From Planctomycetota bacterium (GTDB taxonomy: Bacteria > Planctomycetota > UBA1135 > UBA2386): a stretch of DNA of 64,000 bases. Within the stretch, counting starts at the first letter, position 1; the number at the start of each line of letters is the position of its first letter. The stretch is taken from the NCBI GenBank assembly GCA_028281765.1, contig JANQJF010000118.1:1-64000 (forward strand), written 5' to 3'. Below, piece after piece: positions 17,701 through 26,165 of the stretch. The position numbers and the translations under genes were made by a program. Below the pieces are notes generated by a model that did no database searches, had not been told where the DNA came from, and was given only the letters and a program-made list of their open reading frames with translations.

Positions 17701-18005
17701 AGCTTCAGTGCGACGCGTCGCTGGACGGGCTCTTGCTGCTCCGCGAGGTAGACGACGCCCATGCCTCCCTCACCTATGGGCTTCTGCACTCGGTAGCGCC
17801 CGATCTGCTGCGGGTGGTCCGGCTCGGTCGGCGGCTCGAGCAGTCCGTGCGCACCGAGTCCGTGGAGGCGTGCGAGCAACTGCTCGGCATGCTCGGGATG
17901 CTCGGCGCAGAGCTTCGCGACGGCATCTGGTCCGACAGTCTCCAGCGCCGTGATCGCTCGCGCCACCAGCGAGGTGAGGTCGGGCTTGTCGGGCTCTGAA
18001 GACAC
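14730..18005 (-). CDS. Ser/Thr protein kinase with C-terminal formylglycine-enzyme-like (SUMF1) domain
   Basis: This is a 1091-residue membrane kinase from the GTG at 18005. The Hanks-type kinase domain has a glycine loop GEGGMG (78-83), Lys101 in VALKLIK, the catalytic loop HRDLKPGN (193-200), DFG (216-218) and an APE motif. A membrane segment lies at about 395-416. A long helical and coiled-coil linker leads to an FGE/SUMF1-type domain at about 830-1085, with LPGGTTRVGAQ, LARHELTKGQW-like text, LLLPTEAQWEHACRA and FGLFDMHGNVWEW. In such fusions the FGE-like domain is usually a binding module, and sulfatase activation is not implied. An earlier in-frame start would extend over an unrelated carboxypeptidase-regulatory-like fragment, so I reject it. 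Confidence 0.9.
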   Translation of the reverse strand: MSSEPDKPDLTSLVARAITALETVGPDAVAKLCAEHPEHAEQLLARLHGLGAHGLLEPPTEPDHPQQIGRYRVQKPIGEGGMGVVYLAEQQEPVQRRVALKLIKLGMDSRAVVKRFELERQALAMMDHEGIARVFDCGTSDRGMPYFVMELVQGGVPIDQYCDRERLSLEDRILLMCRVCAAVQHAHQKGVVHRDLKPGNVLVSDNDGQVQIKVIDFGLAKAMGEKLIEATLYTEIGQIIGTPEYMAPEQANPTNLDIDTRADIYSLGVMLYEILVGELPFSGVELRQGGMFEAQRILREVDPPRPSTKITEIGDVSISVARARRTSVGVLRRALRNDLDWVVLKALEKDRQRRYDTANALAEDLRRFLDHEPLAAGPPSAGYRLRKLMRRYRGQVFAVGAVVLASILGVIAFAFENARARRSELEAGQRADENERLAAAEMSARRRLQSTVAEFRQLSGVVRHERAIELETTLHPAWPSEIEAMRRWLEDECDPLLAMRPDIRSTIERLRMEALPWDAAEQQQDLQSHPRYDEWRTLGQQVNSLRYAQEVRAGQRELIVPELDEAMDGLDAYALSLEAWKRIGTVPAGRTVYGEEALGLALAQAAAARGPVTGVAAVRYLDMLAWALLANGQSEAARAQAERALAQVDDAGHADYTRRIEQIEDLARNADQLLTDTRSRYETLTATVHERRTWSFPADKEPERFLHATLVDLLDKLRRLENEQRARVRQRLVWAESIEESTRTHPNARVSWDSVLSILESGSRYASCKIELHIEDMVGLVPLGPNPATGLLEFYHLRSAWDGTTDPRALEIPAHDPETGYIEPRADAGIVFVLLPGGTTRVGAQPANDELAHFDRLARKNEWPVAELELAPYLIARHELTKGQWNRLWSGAESFRRPSSYKVGFQATKASEKVDDRHPVEQVDWSECRTLLAQHGLLLPTEAQWEHACRASSTSPWSCELDELVTHANVGDRAAARTTRWKTCEGWEDGFVIHAPVGSFAPNSFGLFDMHGNVWEWCRDLYGSHESAHAAGDGLRLRGDGSGSRVYRGGAFSVPAARARSSHRHGSKPTIRMDTLGLRAARSLTPSISEH

Positions 18006-18098
18006 GGCCGGGACTGTAGCGTGACGGCGCGCTGTCCGGGAGCGACGCAGCCGATGATCGGGCTTCGGGCAGTCAGGAGGCACGCGTGCCGCGCCATG

Positions 18099-18224
18099 GC
18101 GGTAGGCCAAGACCCGCACTCCGGCGATTGGCTGCCCACTTGCGTCCTCGACCATCCCGGTCATCGGCACGAGCCCGCGCAACTCCAGCACGACGATTCC
18201 GTGAGCGCATGGCTCGACTATAAT
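18099..18224 (-). pseudogene. Fragment of a carboxypeptidase-regulatory-like domain
   Basis: The minus strand encodes VVLELRGLVPMTGMVEDASG followed by QPIAGVRVLAYRHG. The G-x-V-x-D-x-x-G-x-PIAGV-x-V pattern is typical of carboxypeptidase regulatory-like (transthyretin-type) domains. It has no signal peptide or credible start, is only about 40 residues long, and runs into the kinase start region. It is best read as a gene relic in the divergent kinase/cytochrome promoter region. Confidence 0.4.
18219..18224 (+). promoter_or_regulatory. Consensus -10 box (TATAAT) before the cytochrome lipoprotein gene
   Basis: A perfect TATAAT lies 11 bases before the ATG at 18236, so transcription would start at or next to that ATG (leaderless). 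This argues for ATG 18236 over the upstream GTG at 18227. The -35 position is poor. Confidence 0.5.
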
Positions 18225-18235
18225 GCGTGACCCAG

Positions 18236-19249
18236 ATGACACGGATACGGCCCACGACCACGTTCTTCGCGTTGGGAGCCATCGGCCTCCTCGTGCTGTT
18301 TTCCTGCGCGACTCCCGGCTCGACCGAATCCGCGGCCGGCAAGTTCGAGAACCTGCAGGTCCTCGCGCCCGACACCACCGACGACGAGCTCAGCGAGATC
18401 ATGCTCGGCTTCCTGTCCGGTCTCGGGTTGCCCCGGCGTGCAGGCCGCGGCTGCTTGCACTGTCACGAGGGATCCCTCGACGAGCCGCGGACCAGTTGGG
18501 ACTACGCGGCCGACACGAAGCCCGCGAAGGCGCAGGCTCGCGTGATGATGCGCATGGTCTCGGACATCAACCGGCATCTCGACGACCTCACGCCGCGGCC
18601 CGACGCGAGCAGTCGCGTGACGTGCTACAGCTGCCACTCGGGTCGGCTCAATCCGAAACCACTGCACGACGTGTTGATGGAGCGGTACGAATCCGGCGGC
18701 GTCGGCGAGCTGAGTGACACGTACCGCGAGCTGCGCACTCGATACTTCGGTGCCGACGCGTACGACTTCAAGCCGCACACGCTGCGACGCATCGCGGAGT
18801 ATCTGGTCGAACAGTCGGAGTTCGATGATGCAGTCGCGATTCACGGTCTCAACGCCGAGCACAGTGAGGACCCGTCGGCGATCGCGGGTGTCGTAGTCGT
18901 GCGACTCGAGCAGACGTTCTCGACTGCGGGCACCGACGCGATGATCGCGCGCTACCACGAACTCAAGAACGAGCATCCGAGCGAGGCCTTCCACCCGTTG
19001 CCGCTCGGAGGGTTGGGTTGGAAGTTGTTCCGCGCGGGCCATCGCGAGGCGGGCTTCCGCTTGTTCGAGTTGAACCATGCCGAGAATCCGGACAGCTTCG
19101 TGGCCAACGAGAACCTGGCGTGGGGGTGCTTCTCGATGGAGCGGTTCGAGCGTGCGGTTGAACTCGCGGAGGAGTGGGTCGCGGCGCATCCGGAGCACGA
19201 GTCGGGTCGGCTGATGCGTGACGAGATCGTGCGCAAGGCTGAGCGGTGA
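18236..19249 (+). CDS. Reaction-centre-type c-type cytochrome lipoprotein with TPR-like tail
   Basis: This 337-residue lipoprotein has signal sequence and lipobox LLVLFSC (Cys24). It shows the pattern of the photosynthetic reaction-centre cytochrome c subunit family: NLQVLAPDTTDDELSEIMLGF, haem motif CLHCH (73-77), ADTKPAKAQARVMMRMVSDIN, and second haem motif CYSCH (130-134). The methionines in the helix before the second motif may act as axial ligands, as in that family. Non-photosynthetic planctomycetes and acidobacteria carry such proteins, probably for periplasmic electron transfer. The C-terminal 170 residues look TPR-like (GLGWKLFRAGHREAGFRLFE). The kinase gene is divergent. Confidence 0.8.
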   Translation: MTRIRPTTTFFALGAIGLLVLFSCATPGSTESAAGKFENLQVLAPDTTDDELSEIMLGFLSGLGLPRRAGRGCLHCHEGSLDEPRTSWDYAADTKPAKAQARVMMRMVSDINRHLDDLTPRPDASSRVTCYSCHSGRLNPKPLHDVLMERYESGGVGELSDTYRELRTRYFGADAYDFKPHTLRRIAEYLVEQSEFDDAVAIHGLNAEHSEDPSAIAGVVVVRLEQTFSTAGTDAMIARYHELKNEHPSEAFHPLPLGGLGWKLFRAGHREAGFRLFELNHAENPDSFVANENLAWGCFSMERFERAVELAEEWVAAHPEHESGRLMRDEIVRKAER

Positions 19250-19406
19250 GCGGTGAGCGGCGAGCGCGCGCGCCCGGACCGTATCTCGCTCCCGTTGCCC
19301 GCGCCCGTGACCCCCGCCTCTCGCCCGCCGGCACGCTCCCCCGCCCAGAAGCGCAAACTCGACCAAAACCCTGTGCGATCCGCCTCCCAACGGCGCTGGC
19401 CCCGGC

Positions 19407-21653
19407 ATGAACGCTTTCGCCTTGGCCCTCACCTCCCTCCTGGTCGGATCCGCCGTCGCCCAGTCCCCGACGCTCGGTGACCCCGTAGAAGCCCTCCCGT
19501 CGCACTTCCGCGTCCCGATCCACGAACACGAACCCGATCCCACCTTCGGGCGCTACGGCATCTGGGCCGCGGCCGCGAGCTACAAAGTGTCGTTCCACGA
19601 CGGCATGACTTTCTACCCGGTCCTCGGTGCCGAAGCGCCAAGGAACCTTCCCGTGGCGTGGCAGACGACGGGCGTTCGGTTCGGCGAACAGGACCTCCCG
19701 CTCGGCCGCGTGCGCGAGTCGGTCGCCGCATCCGACTATCGCTACGAGTATCGCTACGCGTCCGGCGTCGTCGAGGCGTACGACGTGCGGACCGACGGCG
19801 TCGAGCAGCTGTTCCGGATCCCGCGACCGGCGACGCCGGGCGCCGGCGGCGATCTCGTCGTGTCGGGCGCGCTTTCGACCGACCTCGTGCCGCACCGCGA
19901 AACGGTCGGCACGTCGCAGGCCAAGATCCTGCTGCGCGACGCGAGCGGCCGCTCGATCGTCGAGTACGGCACCGCGATTGCATTCGATGCCTCCGGACGG
20001 CGGACCGACGTCATGACCGAGCTCGAGGGATCTATGGTGCGCCTGAGAGTGCCACAGTCGTTCGTCGCGAGCGCCACCTGGCCGATCACGATCGATCCGG
20101 TGCTCGCCGCCCAAACGGTTACGACGCTCTCCGGTGCCGTGCGAGCGACCGACGTCGCCCACTTCCGGGCTGGGTTCGTCCAGCCTCTCTGCGTCGCATA
20201 CTCCGTTGCGATCTCGTCCACGGACGAGGACGTGTACGCCTTCACGACCGACGCGGACTTCCAGAACGCCAACCTCGTGTTCTCGGACATCGCCTCGTTC
20301 GATTCGAAGACGCCTCGCGTCGCGGTCGCCAAGACCGCGGGCGGGCCCGGCCGCTGGATGATCGCGCTCGAACGGGCGTCGAGCACATCGCAGATTCGAG
20401 TCTGGTTGCACGACGTCGGCAACACGACCGCGCAGAGTGGCTCGATGCTGTTCGTCCCTCTGTCGGCGTCTGGCACGACCGATCGCAACCCCGACATCGG
20501 TGGCTCGGTAGGCAACCACGGACTCGTCGTCTACCAAACCGACGTCACCTCGACGCAGGCCAACACCTCGAGCACGGAGCTTCACTACGTGCTCATCAAC
20601 GCCAACACGCCGTCGATGTCGTCGATCGATACCGTCGCCAACGGCTCCTCGCCGTTTTACGATCGTGAAAATCCGTCCGTGAGCGCGCGCGCTGTCAGTC
20701 TGAATCGCGACTGGATCGTCACCTATCAGGCGCGCACGCCTGCGCTCGGCGCGGGCAACTGGAGTGTCCGCGGCCAGCGAATCGCCGCGTTCGGCAGCAA
20801 GGGCACGGATACCGTGCTCGCGACGTCTTCGACGCTGCCGGACCTCGTCCATCCGGAAGTGGACGGCACCAACTACTACTACGTCGTCGCCGCTCTCGAG
20901 AGTTCCGGCACGGGTTGGAACGTGCGCGCGACGCGCTTCACCTGGGGCATCACGGATGTGAGTCCGACGATCGAATGGTCCGAAGTCGTGGCGTCGGTCA
21001 GCACGATTCCGCAGTCGCTGAACTCGCTGTCGATCGCGTTCGACTCGGACACGTTCTCCCACTGGGCCATCGCGTTCCGTCGGGACAGCGACGTCCTCGA
21101 GTTCGTGCGCCTGGGCTTCAACGGCGATGTCGTGGACACCGCCACCCCGGTAAGCGGCTCGACGGTCATCGCCCCGTCGATCTGCTACGACCGGACCGAG
21201 CGTCACTTCTCCTGCATCAACGCGATCCCCATCCTCTTCGGGGCCGCGATCGTCGGCCGTAGCTGGACGTATCCGGATGACGCTCAGAGGATCTCATATG
21301 GCTCCGCGTGTGGAACCGCGTCGTTCCTCGGGGGCGCGACTCGTCCGTTCCTCGGGCAAGCGAACTACCGGGTCGGTCTCGTCGGCGTAACCGGAACGCA
21401 GCCGGCCGCCCTGCTCGTCGGTTTCGCACCTGCGCAGATCGACCTCGGTGTCATCGGTATGACCAATTGCGACCTGCTCGTCGGTGGCAACCCGATCCTG
21501 ACCGTGCCGACTCTCGCGACGAGCGGGGGGACGAACATGTTCTTCGACCTCACGATGGCCATGGACGTCTACCTGCAGTGGGCCTACGTCCAGCCGGGCA
21601 CCAACCCGCTCAGCGTGCAGACGACCGAGGGTCTGAAGCTGCAGATTCGGTGA
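19407..21653 (+). CDS. Large secreted protein with the recurrent C-terminal domain
   Basis: This encodes a 748-residue exported protein with signal peptide MNAFALALTSLLVGSAVAQ. The first 220 residues are unrecognised. The middle shows repeating beta-strand units such as DRNPDIGGSVGNHGLVVYQT and DRENPSVSARAVSLNRDWIVTYQ, suggesting a propeller. The end (from YGSACGTASFLG through DLGVIGMTNCDLLVGG to TEGLKLQIR) is the recurrent C-terminal domain. I see no catalytic signature. It is convergent with the secreted gene at 21683. The 19250-19406 gap holds only low-complexity GC-rich sequence. Confidence 0.75.
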   Translation: MNAFALALTSLLVGSAVAQSPTLGDPVEALPSHFRVPIHEHEPDPTFGRYGIWAAAASYKVSFHDGMTFYPVLGAEAPRNLPVAWQTTGVRFGEQDLPLGRVRESVAASDYRYEYRYASGVVEAYDVRTDGVEQLFRIPRPATPGAGGDLVVSGALSTDLVPHRETVGTSQAKILLRDASGRSIVEYGTAIAFDASGRRTDVMTELEGSMVRLRVPQSFVASATWPITIDPVLAAQTVTTLSGAVRATDVAHFRAGFVQPLCVAYSVAISSTDEDVYAFTTDADFQNANLVFSDIASFDSKTPRVAVAKTAGGPGRWMIALERASSTSQIRVWLHDVGNTTAQSGSMLFVPLSASGTTDRNPDIGGSVGNHGLVVYQTDVTSTQANTSSTELHYVLINANTPSMSSIDTVANGSSPFYDRENPSVSARAVSLNRDWIVTYQARTPALGAGNWSVRGQRIAAFGSKGTDTVLATSSTLPDLVHPEVDGTNYYYVVAALESSGTGWNVRATRFTWGITDVSPTIEWSEVVASVSTIPQSLNSLSIAFDSDTFSHWAIAFRRDSDVLEFVRLGFNGDVVDTATPVSGSTVIAPSICYDRTERHFSCINAIPILFGAAIVGRSWTYPDDAQRISYGSACGTASFLGGATRPFLGQANYRVGLVGVTGTQPAALLVGFAPAQIDLGVIGMTNCDLLVGGNPILTVPTLATSGGTNMFFDLTMAMDVYLQWAYVQPGTNPLSVQTTEGLKLQIR

Positions 21654-21682
21654 TCGAGTGTCCGTCGTGCTCGGCCTCGCAC

Positions 21683-23104
21683 TCACGGCGCGATCGTGAG
21701 ATCGAGGCCGTTGCTCATCGACACTCCTTGCGCGGCCCCCGCATCGAGCAGCAGCGCCTGGAAGTTCCAGTCCACCGGCGTCGATGCGGCGATCGACAGC
21801 GGGATCGACAGCGTGCCGGCACCGCCGAGTCCCGCGGCGCCACCGAGCGTGATCGGCGCCGAGAACAGCGGCGTGACGAGCAGGGTGCCGCCGAGCACCG
21901 GGATGGACGCCGGAGCGGATCCGACGACGAGTGCGCCGTTCGCTGCGCCGAGGCCCGACGTGACGTGCAAGAACACGGTTTCACCCGCGCGCGGGCAGCC
22001 CGTAAGCGTCGTAGCCGGCACGTGCCCGTCGGTTCCTGCAGCTCCTTGCCCGTAGAGCACGGCCGACCCCGGGCACGGTTGTCGATCGATCTGCAGCATC
22101 GTCGCGGTTTCGTTCGAGCTGCCGCTTGGCGAGACCCACTGCCCGATCGGAGTGATCGTCGTGCCTGCGCCGGTTTCGCCTTGTGAGAAGGCGCGCAGCA
22201 CGTCGTTGCCGGTGTCGAGGATCAGGGCGCGCCCGAGCGTGCTCGAATAGCAGCCGGCGTTGGTCGCCGCGGCGGCGAAGTGCGTGTTGCTGGCGAACGT
22301 CGTCATGGTGAGCGAGATCGGATCGAGCCGTACCATGCGCGGTTCCAGGCTGCTCGAGTTCGTGTCGACGACGACGAGCAGGTCGCCGTCGTCCATGCGC
22401 GTCAATCCCACGACGGACTCGAACGTCACGCTGATGTCGAACTCGCTGCACGTGACGGGGCCGATGCCTCTGGTGCCATCGGCGGACAGCTGCACACGTC
22501 GCGCGACGATACCGGCACTACTTCCTCCTCCTCCGCAAGTCGGCGCGTTGCTCCCTGCGATCGCGATCAGCGAGTTGGTCTCGGCGTGGTAGATCATCTG
22601 CTGGTATTGGAAGAACTCGCCGGGCGCGAACGTGAATGCTTGGGTCCCGCTCGCGTCGAGGAGCGTGTGGAACTGGTTCGCCGCGTCGAGGTACCAGACT
22701 CCGCCAGCCGGCCATGACACGCGGCGGAGATAGACCCTGCCGTCCCCGACCGCCGCCATCGCCTGCGCCGGCAGGTTGGTCTGGCCCGTGCTGGTGATCG
22801 TGCCGCTCGCGTCCATCTCGACGAGTCCGACGGGATCGTTGAGAGTCGGCGCCATGGAGAACAGCATGCGGTCGCGGTACGGGCAGTACTCCAAGCCGTC
22901 GGTTTGCGCCTGCACGATCAGGCCACCGCGAACCAAGGTCGTCACGCCCGAACTCGGGTCGATTCGAATCACCCCTCCCTGGCCGGTGCTGAGCCCGGTC
23001 GCCGCGGGAGTGAACAGGTAGACGTCGTTCTGCGAGAACGACTGCGCGGTGGGGGTGGCGGCCGTGACGAGGCCGAGGACGAGGGAGGGGAACAGGTTCT
23101 TCAC
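21683..23104 (-). CDS. Secreted propeller-type protein, paralogue of 51446-52903
   Basis: This encodes 473 residues with a signal peptide (MKNLFPSLVLGLVTAATPTAQ). It opens with SFSQNDVYLFTPAATGLSTG, then strand units such as RVYLRRVSWPAGGVWYLDAA and FTFAPGEFFQYQQMIYH. Its paralogue at 51446 shares GDLYLATPAATGISTG, FDAANQFHTVMDASGTQPF, VQYQHLLYH and PVTCSEFEVS at matching positions. The C-terminal 125 residues are the recurrent domain (LYGQGAAGTDGHVP to SNGLDLTIAP). The fold is probably a beta-propeller binding protein, with no enzymatic motif seen. The two copies lie about 28 kb apart and on opposite strands. Confidence 0.75.
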   Translation of the reverse strand: MKNLFPSLVLGLVTAATPTAQSFSQNDVYLFTPAATGLSTGQGGVIRIDPSSGVTTLVRGGLIVQAQTDGLEYCPYRDRMLFSMAPTLNDPVGLVEMDASGTITSTGQTNLPAQAMAAVGDGRVYLRRVSWPAGGVWYLDAANQFHTLLDASGTQAFTFAPGEFFQYQQMIYHAETNSLIAIAGSNAPTCGGGGSSAGIVARRVQLSADGTRGIGPVTCSEFDISVTFESVVGLTRMDDGDLLVVVDTNSSSLEPRMVRLDPISLTMTTFASNTHFAAAATNAGCYSSTLGRALILDTGNDVLRAFSQGETGAGTTITPIGQWVSPSGSSNETATMLQIDRQPCPGSAVLYGQGAAGTDGHVPATTLTGCPRAGETVFLHVTSGLGAANGALVVGSAPASIPVLGGTLLVTPLFSAPITLGGAAGLGGAGTLSIPLSIAASTPVDWNFQALLLDAGAAQGVSMSNGLDLTIAP

Positions 23105-23221
23105 GGCAGGATTCGCTCGAGGTCCATGGAATGGAGGACCGATGTCGGGCGACTCCGGCTCTGGACGAGTTCGGCTGGAAATCGTGGGACGAAATGGGCG
23201 GGCGCTCCTCGAGCGTCATCC

Positions 23222-24631
23222 TCACAGCGACTTCAAGAACGCGACGATCGCTCGGCGGTCGTCCGCCGAGCAGCTCACGTAGTACTGCTTCGCCGACTCG
23301 GCCTCGCCGCCGTGCCAGAGGATGGCCTCCTCGGCGTTGCGGGCGCGGCCATCGTGGAGGTAATTCGTGTGTCGGTTGACGAGGTAGACGAGTCCCATGC
23401 CCCAGAGCGGCGGCGTGCGCCACTCGCTGCCCGTCGCCTCGAACACCGGGCGGCCGTCGGCGAGACCTTCTCCCATGTCGTGGAGGAGCAGGTCCGTGTA
23501 GGGATGGATCGTCTGCTTGCTCAGCTCGGGGAAGCGGGGGTCGTCGCCGGTTTCGAGCGTCTCGACGTGACACGCGTGGCAGTTGGCCTGTCGGAAGAGT
23601 TGCTGCCCGCGCAGGACGACGGGATCGTCGTGTCCGCGGCGAGCGGGGACGGCGAGCGTCTTGCAGTAGAACACGATGAGATCGAGGATCTCGTCGGACA
23701 GCTCGGGCTCCCCGCCGTTCGGTGCGTCGATCACGCTGCGTTGCGCGTCGGTCAGCGGATCCCGTGGAAAGACCGAGGACGTGATGCCGATGTCGCCCGC
23801 GAACGCGGCGGCGGACTGCTGGCGAATGTCGGGCTGCTCGCACTTCCAGCCGAACCGGCCGGGCACGGTTTCGCCACGGGCGACGTGCCAGACTTGGTTG
23901 AAGCGGCCGGAGATCCCATCGCCGTTCGCGTCGTCGGGATCTACAAACGCCGCGAGGGTTTCGACTTCGATCGTGTCCAGCAGGCCGGCGCCGATGAGGG
24001 CCGGCGCGACGCGCGGTGACGTTAGCACGTCGTCGGAGAGCTTGCCGTAGGCCGCGTCACTCAGCACCACCTTCGGCTTGCGCAGGCGATACGTACTGCC
24101 ATCGGCGAACTTCCCCTCGATCTCCGTCCACTCGATCTCGACCTTGGCTTCCCCGGCGTGACCGGCCACGGCGCGGTCCTGGATCTGATCGCCGTAGGTC
24201 GGCTCGGGGACGACGCCGTGCTTCTCGAGCATCCGCTGCGTCGCTTCTCCGTCGTCGCCGGGAACGCTGACCCGCACGAGCATCGAGATCATCTCCTCGC
24301 CGCGTCGCGGCGGGCGCCCGCGGCCGTCCTTGATGTGGCACGACTGGCACGACATCGTGTTGAAGAGCGGGCCGAGTCCGTCGCGGGCCTTGGTAGACGC
24401 CGGCGCCGTGACCCACGGGTTCTGGAAGAACGAGTTGCCCGCGAAAAAGTTGCCGCGTCGCGTGAGTGACAGGTTGCTCGCTGGACGCGAGAACGCGTCG
24501 CGGTCGGACAGTTGCCGCCGTGGGATCACGACCGTCGTGGCGCCTCCGGACATCGCGTCCTGCGCGAAGCCGAACTCGACCGGTCCGAGCGTGACGAGCG
24601 CGATCGACAGTAGGCGAATCGACCGACTCAT
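23222..24631 (-). CDS. Di-haem c-type oxidoreductase (DUF1111 family), imelysin partner
   Basis: This 469-residue periplasmic protein has a signal peptide (LLSIALVTLGPVEFGFAQ) and two haem-binding motifs, CQSCH at 95-99 and CHACH at 351-355. Family landmarks include PWVTAPASTKARDGLGPLFN, DANGDGISGRFN, GRFGWKCEQPD, TIHPYTDLLLHDMGEGL and TNYLHDGRARNAEEAILWHGG. These are typical of the DUF1111 di-haem oxidoreductases that accompany imelysin proteins in iron-uptake operons. Its start overlaps the end of the upstream imelysin gene by four bases (ATGA), so translation is coupled. The likely role is periplasmic redox chemistry on iron or an iron carrier; the exact substrate is unknown. Confidence 0.9.
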   Translation of the reverse strand: MSRSIRLLSIALVTLGPVEFGFAQDAMSGGATTVVIPRRQLSDRDAFSRPASNLSLTRRGNFFAGNSFFQNPWVTAPASTKARDGLGPLFNTMSCQSCHIKDGRGRPPRRGEEMISMLVRVSVPGDDGEATQRMLEKHGVVPEPTYGDQIQDRAVAGHAGEAKVEIEWTEIEGKFADGSTYRLRKPKVVLSDAAYGKLSDDVLTSPRVAPALIGAGLLDTIEVETLAAFVDPDDANGDGISGRFNQVWHVARGETVPGRFGWKCEQPDIRQQSAAAFAGDIGITSSVFPRDPLTDAQRSVIDAPNGGEPELSDEILDLIVFYCKTLAVPARRGHDDPVVLRGQQLFRQANCHACHVETLETGDDPRFPELSKQTIHPYTDLLLHDMGEGLADGRPVFEATGSEWRTPPLWGMGLVYLVNRHTNYLHDGRARNAEEAILWHGGEAESAKQYYVSCSADDRRAIVAFLKSL

Positions 24632-25908
24632 CGGTCACCCCCATTCGACGCGAGAGTCTTGGCGACGGCGCCTCGGATGGACTCCAGCAGTTCCGTCTGA
24701 ATTCGAAGCTGCTCCATCAAGGCTTTGATCCGAGCACGACCGGAGTCGTTGTCGGCGAGGATCATCCGGTCGAACGGCTCCCCTCCGTTGCCCGCTTCGA
24801 GGACTTCGCGAGCCCGCGATTGAGTCGTTTCGAACTGCGTCCGTAACTCGGCGTCCAGTCCAGGCGCGATGATCCGCACAAGGTGCGAAAGGGACGGACC
24901 TTCGACGACGGTTCCATCCATGCGCTCGTGGCGCCCGAGATACAGAGTCTCGATCGATCGAATGCTGTGGTAGATCGAGTGGTGCGTCGTGTCGCTGAAG
25001 CAGTCCTGCTCCTCTTCTTGATCGCTGGAGATCAGAGCGACCTGCATCCGCTCCGAGGCGATCTCGCCGAAGCAGAGTGTGCCCATGCCGACGATCATCC
25101 GATCGAGACGTTCTTCGACCGGCAGCTCGGCGAATCGCTTTGCGTAGAGCCGCCGAGCGGGATCCCAGTCCCAGACCATGTACCGCAGGTCACGAATCAG
25201 CAGCCCGACCGCGGACTTGAGGTACTCCCGGCGGCGGGCGTTGTGTCCGTTTGTGCCGGCGTCACCGACGACGAAGTCCGTGAACGGTCGTTGGCCACTC
25301 GCGGTGGGGGTCTCGTTGAGATCCTGTCCCCACAGGAGGAACTCGATTGCGTGGTAGCCACGAGTCACGTTGGTTTCGATATCGCTGATTCCCGTAGCCT
25401 TCGCCGCGGCTTTGGGGTCTGCCCCGCTCTGGTATTCGGCGATGAGCTCTTCGTCGATCGGCACGGTGCCGGTAGCGATGATGTTGGCGAGGCCGTGTTC
25501 GTTGCCCTCGTGGTAGACGTAGCCGTTCGCGACGTAGTCGATCAGACCCTCGTCCATCGGCCACGCGTTCACCTTTCCTTCCCAGGCGTCGACGTTCGGA
25601 TTGCCAAAGCGAAACACCTCGGTATGCGAGTAGATCGAGTGGGCTTTCAACCACGCTTGCTTGGCAGCGGCGTGGGATTCCTCACTCGGTTCGCGCAGGA
25701 AGCGCAGCACGGCTTGAAGAAGGTGCCGGGCGCCCGCGACTGAGTCTTCGTAGCGTTCGCGTGCCTGTTCGACGTAGTGTGCGGCCGCACGTTCTGCAGC
25801 GCTCTTCGCCGTCGATGTGGTGCTCGCGTCTTGGGGTTGGGAGTGAGCCGTGGATGCGACTGTCATCGCGAGAAGGACGAAGGTGAGTTTGGTTCCGAGT
25901 GTTCGCAT
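24628..25908 (-). CDS. Imelysin family (M75-like) periplasmic iron-related protein
   Basis: This encodes a 426-residue helical protein with a signal peptide (LTFVLLAMTVASTAHSQ). The imelysin signature is clear: GYHAIEFLLWGQD at 184-196, giving the family GxHxxE motif (His186, Glu189), together with NVDAWEGKVNAWPMDEGLIDYV and, near the C-terminus, RIIAPGLD and ARIKALMEQLRIQ. Imelysins bind iron or haem-related ligands; the old peptidase label is doubtful. The downstream di-haem oxidoreductase overlaps it by four bases, so both work as an operon. The divergent neighbour is a PhoX-like phosphatase gene. Confidence 0.9.
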   Translation of the reverse strand: MRTLGTKLTFVLLAMTVASTAHSQPQDASTTSTAKSAAERAAAHYVEQARERYEDSVAGARHLLQAVLRFLREPSEESHAAAKQAWLKAHSIYSHTEVFRFGNPNVDAWEGKVNAWPMDEGLIDYVANGYVYHEGNEHGLANIIATGTVPIDEELIAEYQSGADPKAAAKATGISDIETNVTRGYHAIEFLLWGQDLNETPTASGQRPFTDFVVGDAGTNGHNARRREYLKSAVGLLIRDLRYMVWDWDPARRLYAKRFAELPVEERLDRMIVGMGTLCFGEIASERMQVALISSDQEEEQDCFSDTTHHSIYHSIRSIETLYLGRHERMDGTVVEGPSLSHLVRIIAPGLDAELRTQFETTQSRAREVLEAGNGGEPFDRMILADNDSGRARIKALMEQLRIQTELLESIRGAVAKTLASNGGDR

Positions 25909-26155
25909 GGCGGAGTTGTGGCTGGTTGCTTACCCCGCCTGCGCGGCGTCCGCGACCGCACTCGGCGGTCTTGATGAGATCCTTCCGTAACCAACGCAGA
26001 ACACGAATGTGAAAATTGGGGGTCTTCACATCGACGTGCGTCGCCTCCTGATCGCGCCGTTAACGGATCTTCTTCGACGTGCGGGCATCGTGCGTGCCGT
26101 TTCAGCGAGGCGCGTCCTCGCTCTTTCCGCACAGGCATCAACAGGACCATCATTT

Positions 26156-26160
26156 GGAGG
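26156..26160 (+). promoter_or_regulatory. Shine-Dalgarno site for the PhoX-like gene
   Basis: GGAGG lies five bases before the ATG at 26166 and sets this start, which places a signal peptide directly at the N-terminus. The preceding intergenic stretch 25909-26155 is a divergent control region; it holds the inverted pair TGTGAA (26008-26013) and TTCACA (26025-26030). Confidence 0.65.
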
Positions 26161-26165
26161 AATCG

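Noticed and set aside
14730..18242. A longer kinase starting at 18242
   Set aside because: It would cover the divergent promoter and a carboxypeptidase-regulatory-like fragment before reaching the kinase; GTG 18005 gives the usual short N-terminal region.
26008..26030. TGTGAA...TTCACA inverted pair as a CRP-type site
   Set aside because: The 11-base spacing differs from the 6-base spacing of CRP sites and one copy alone is not enough; left as a note only.
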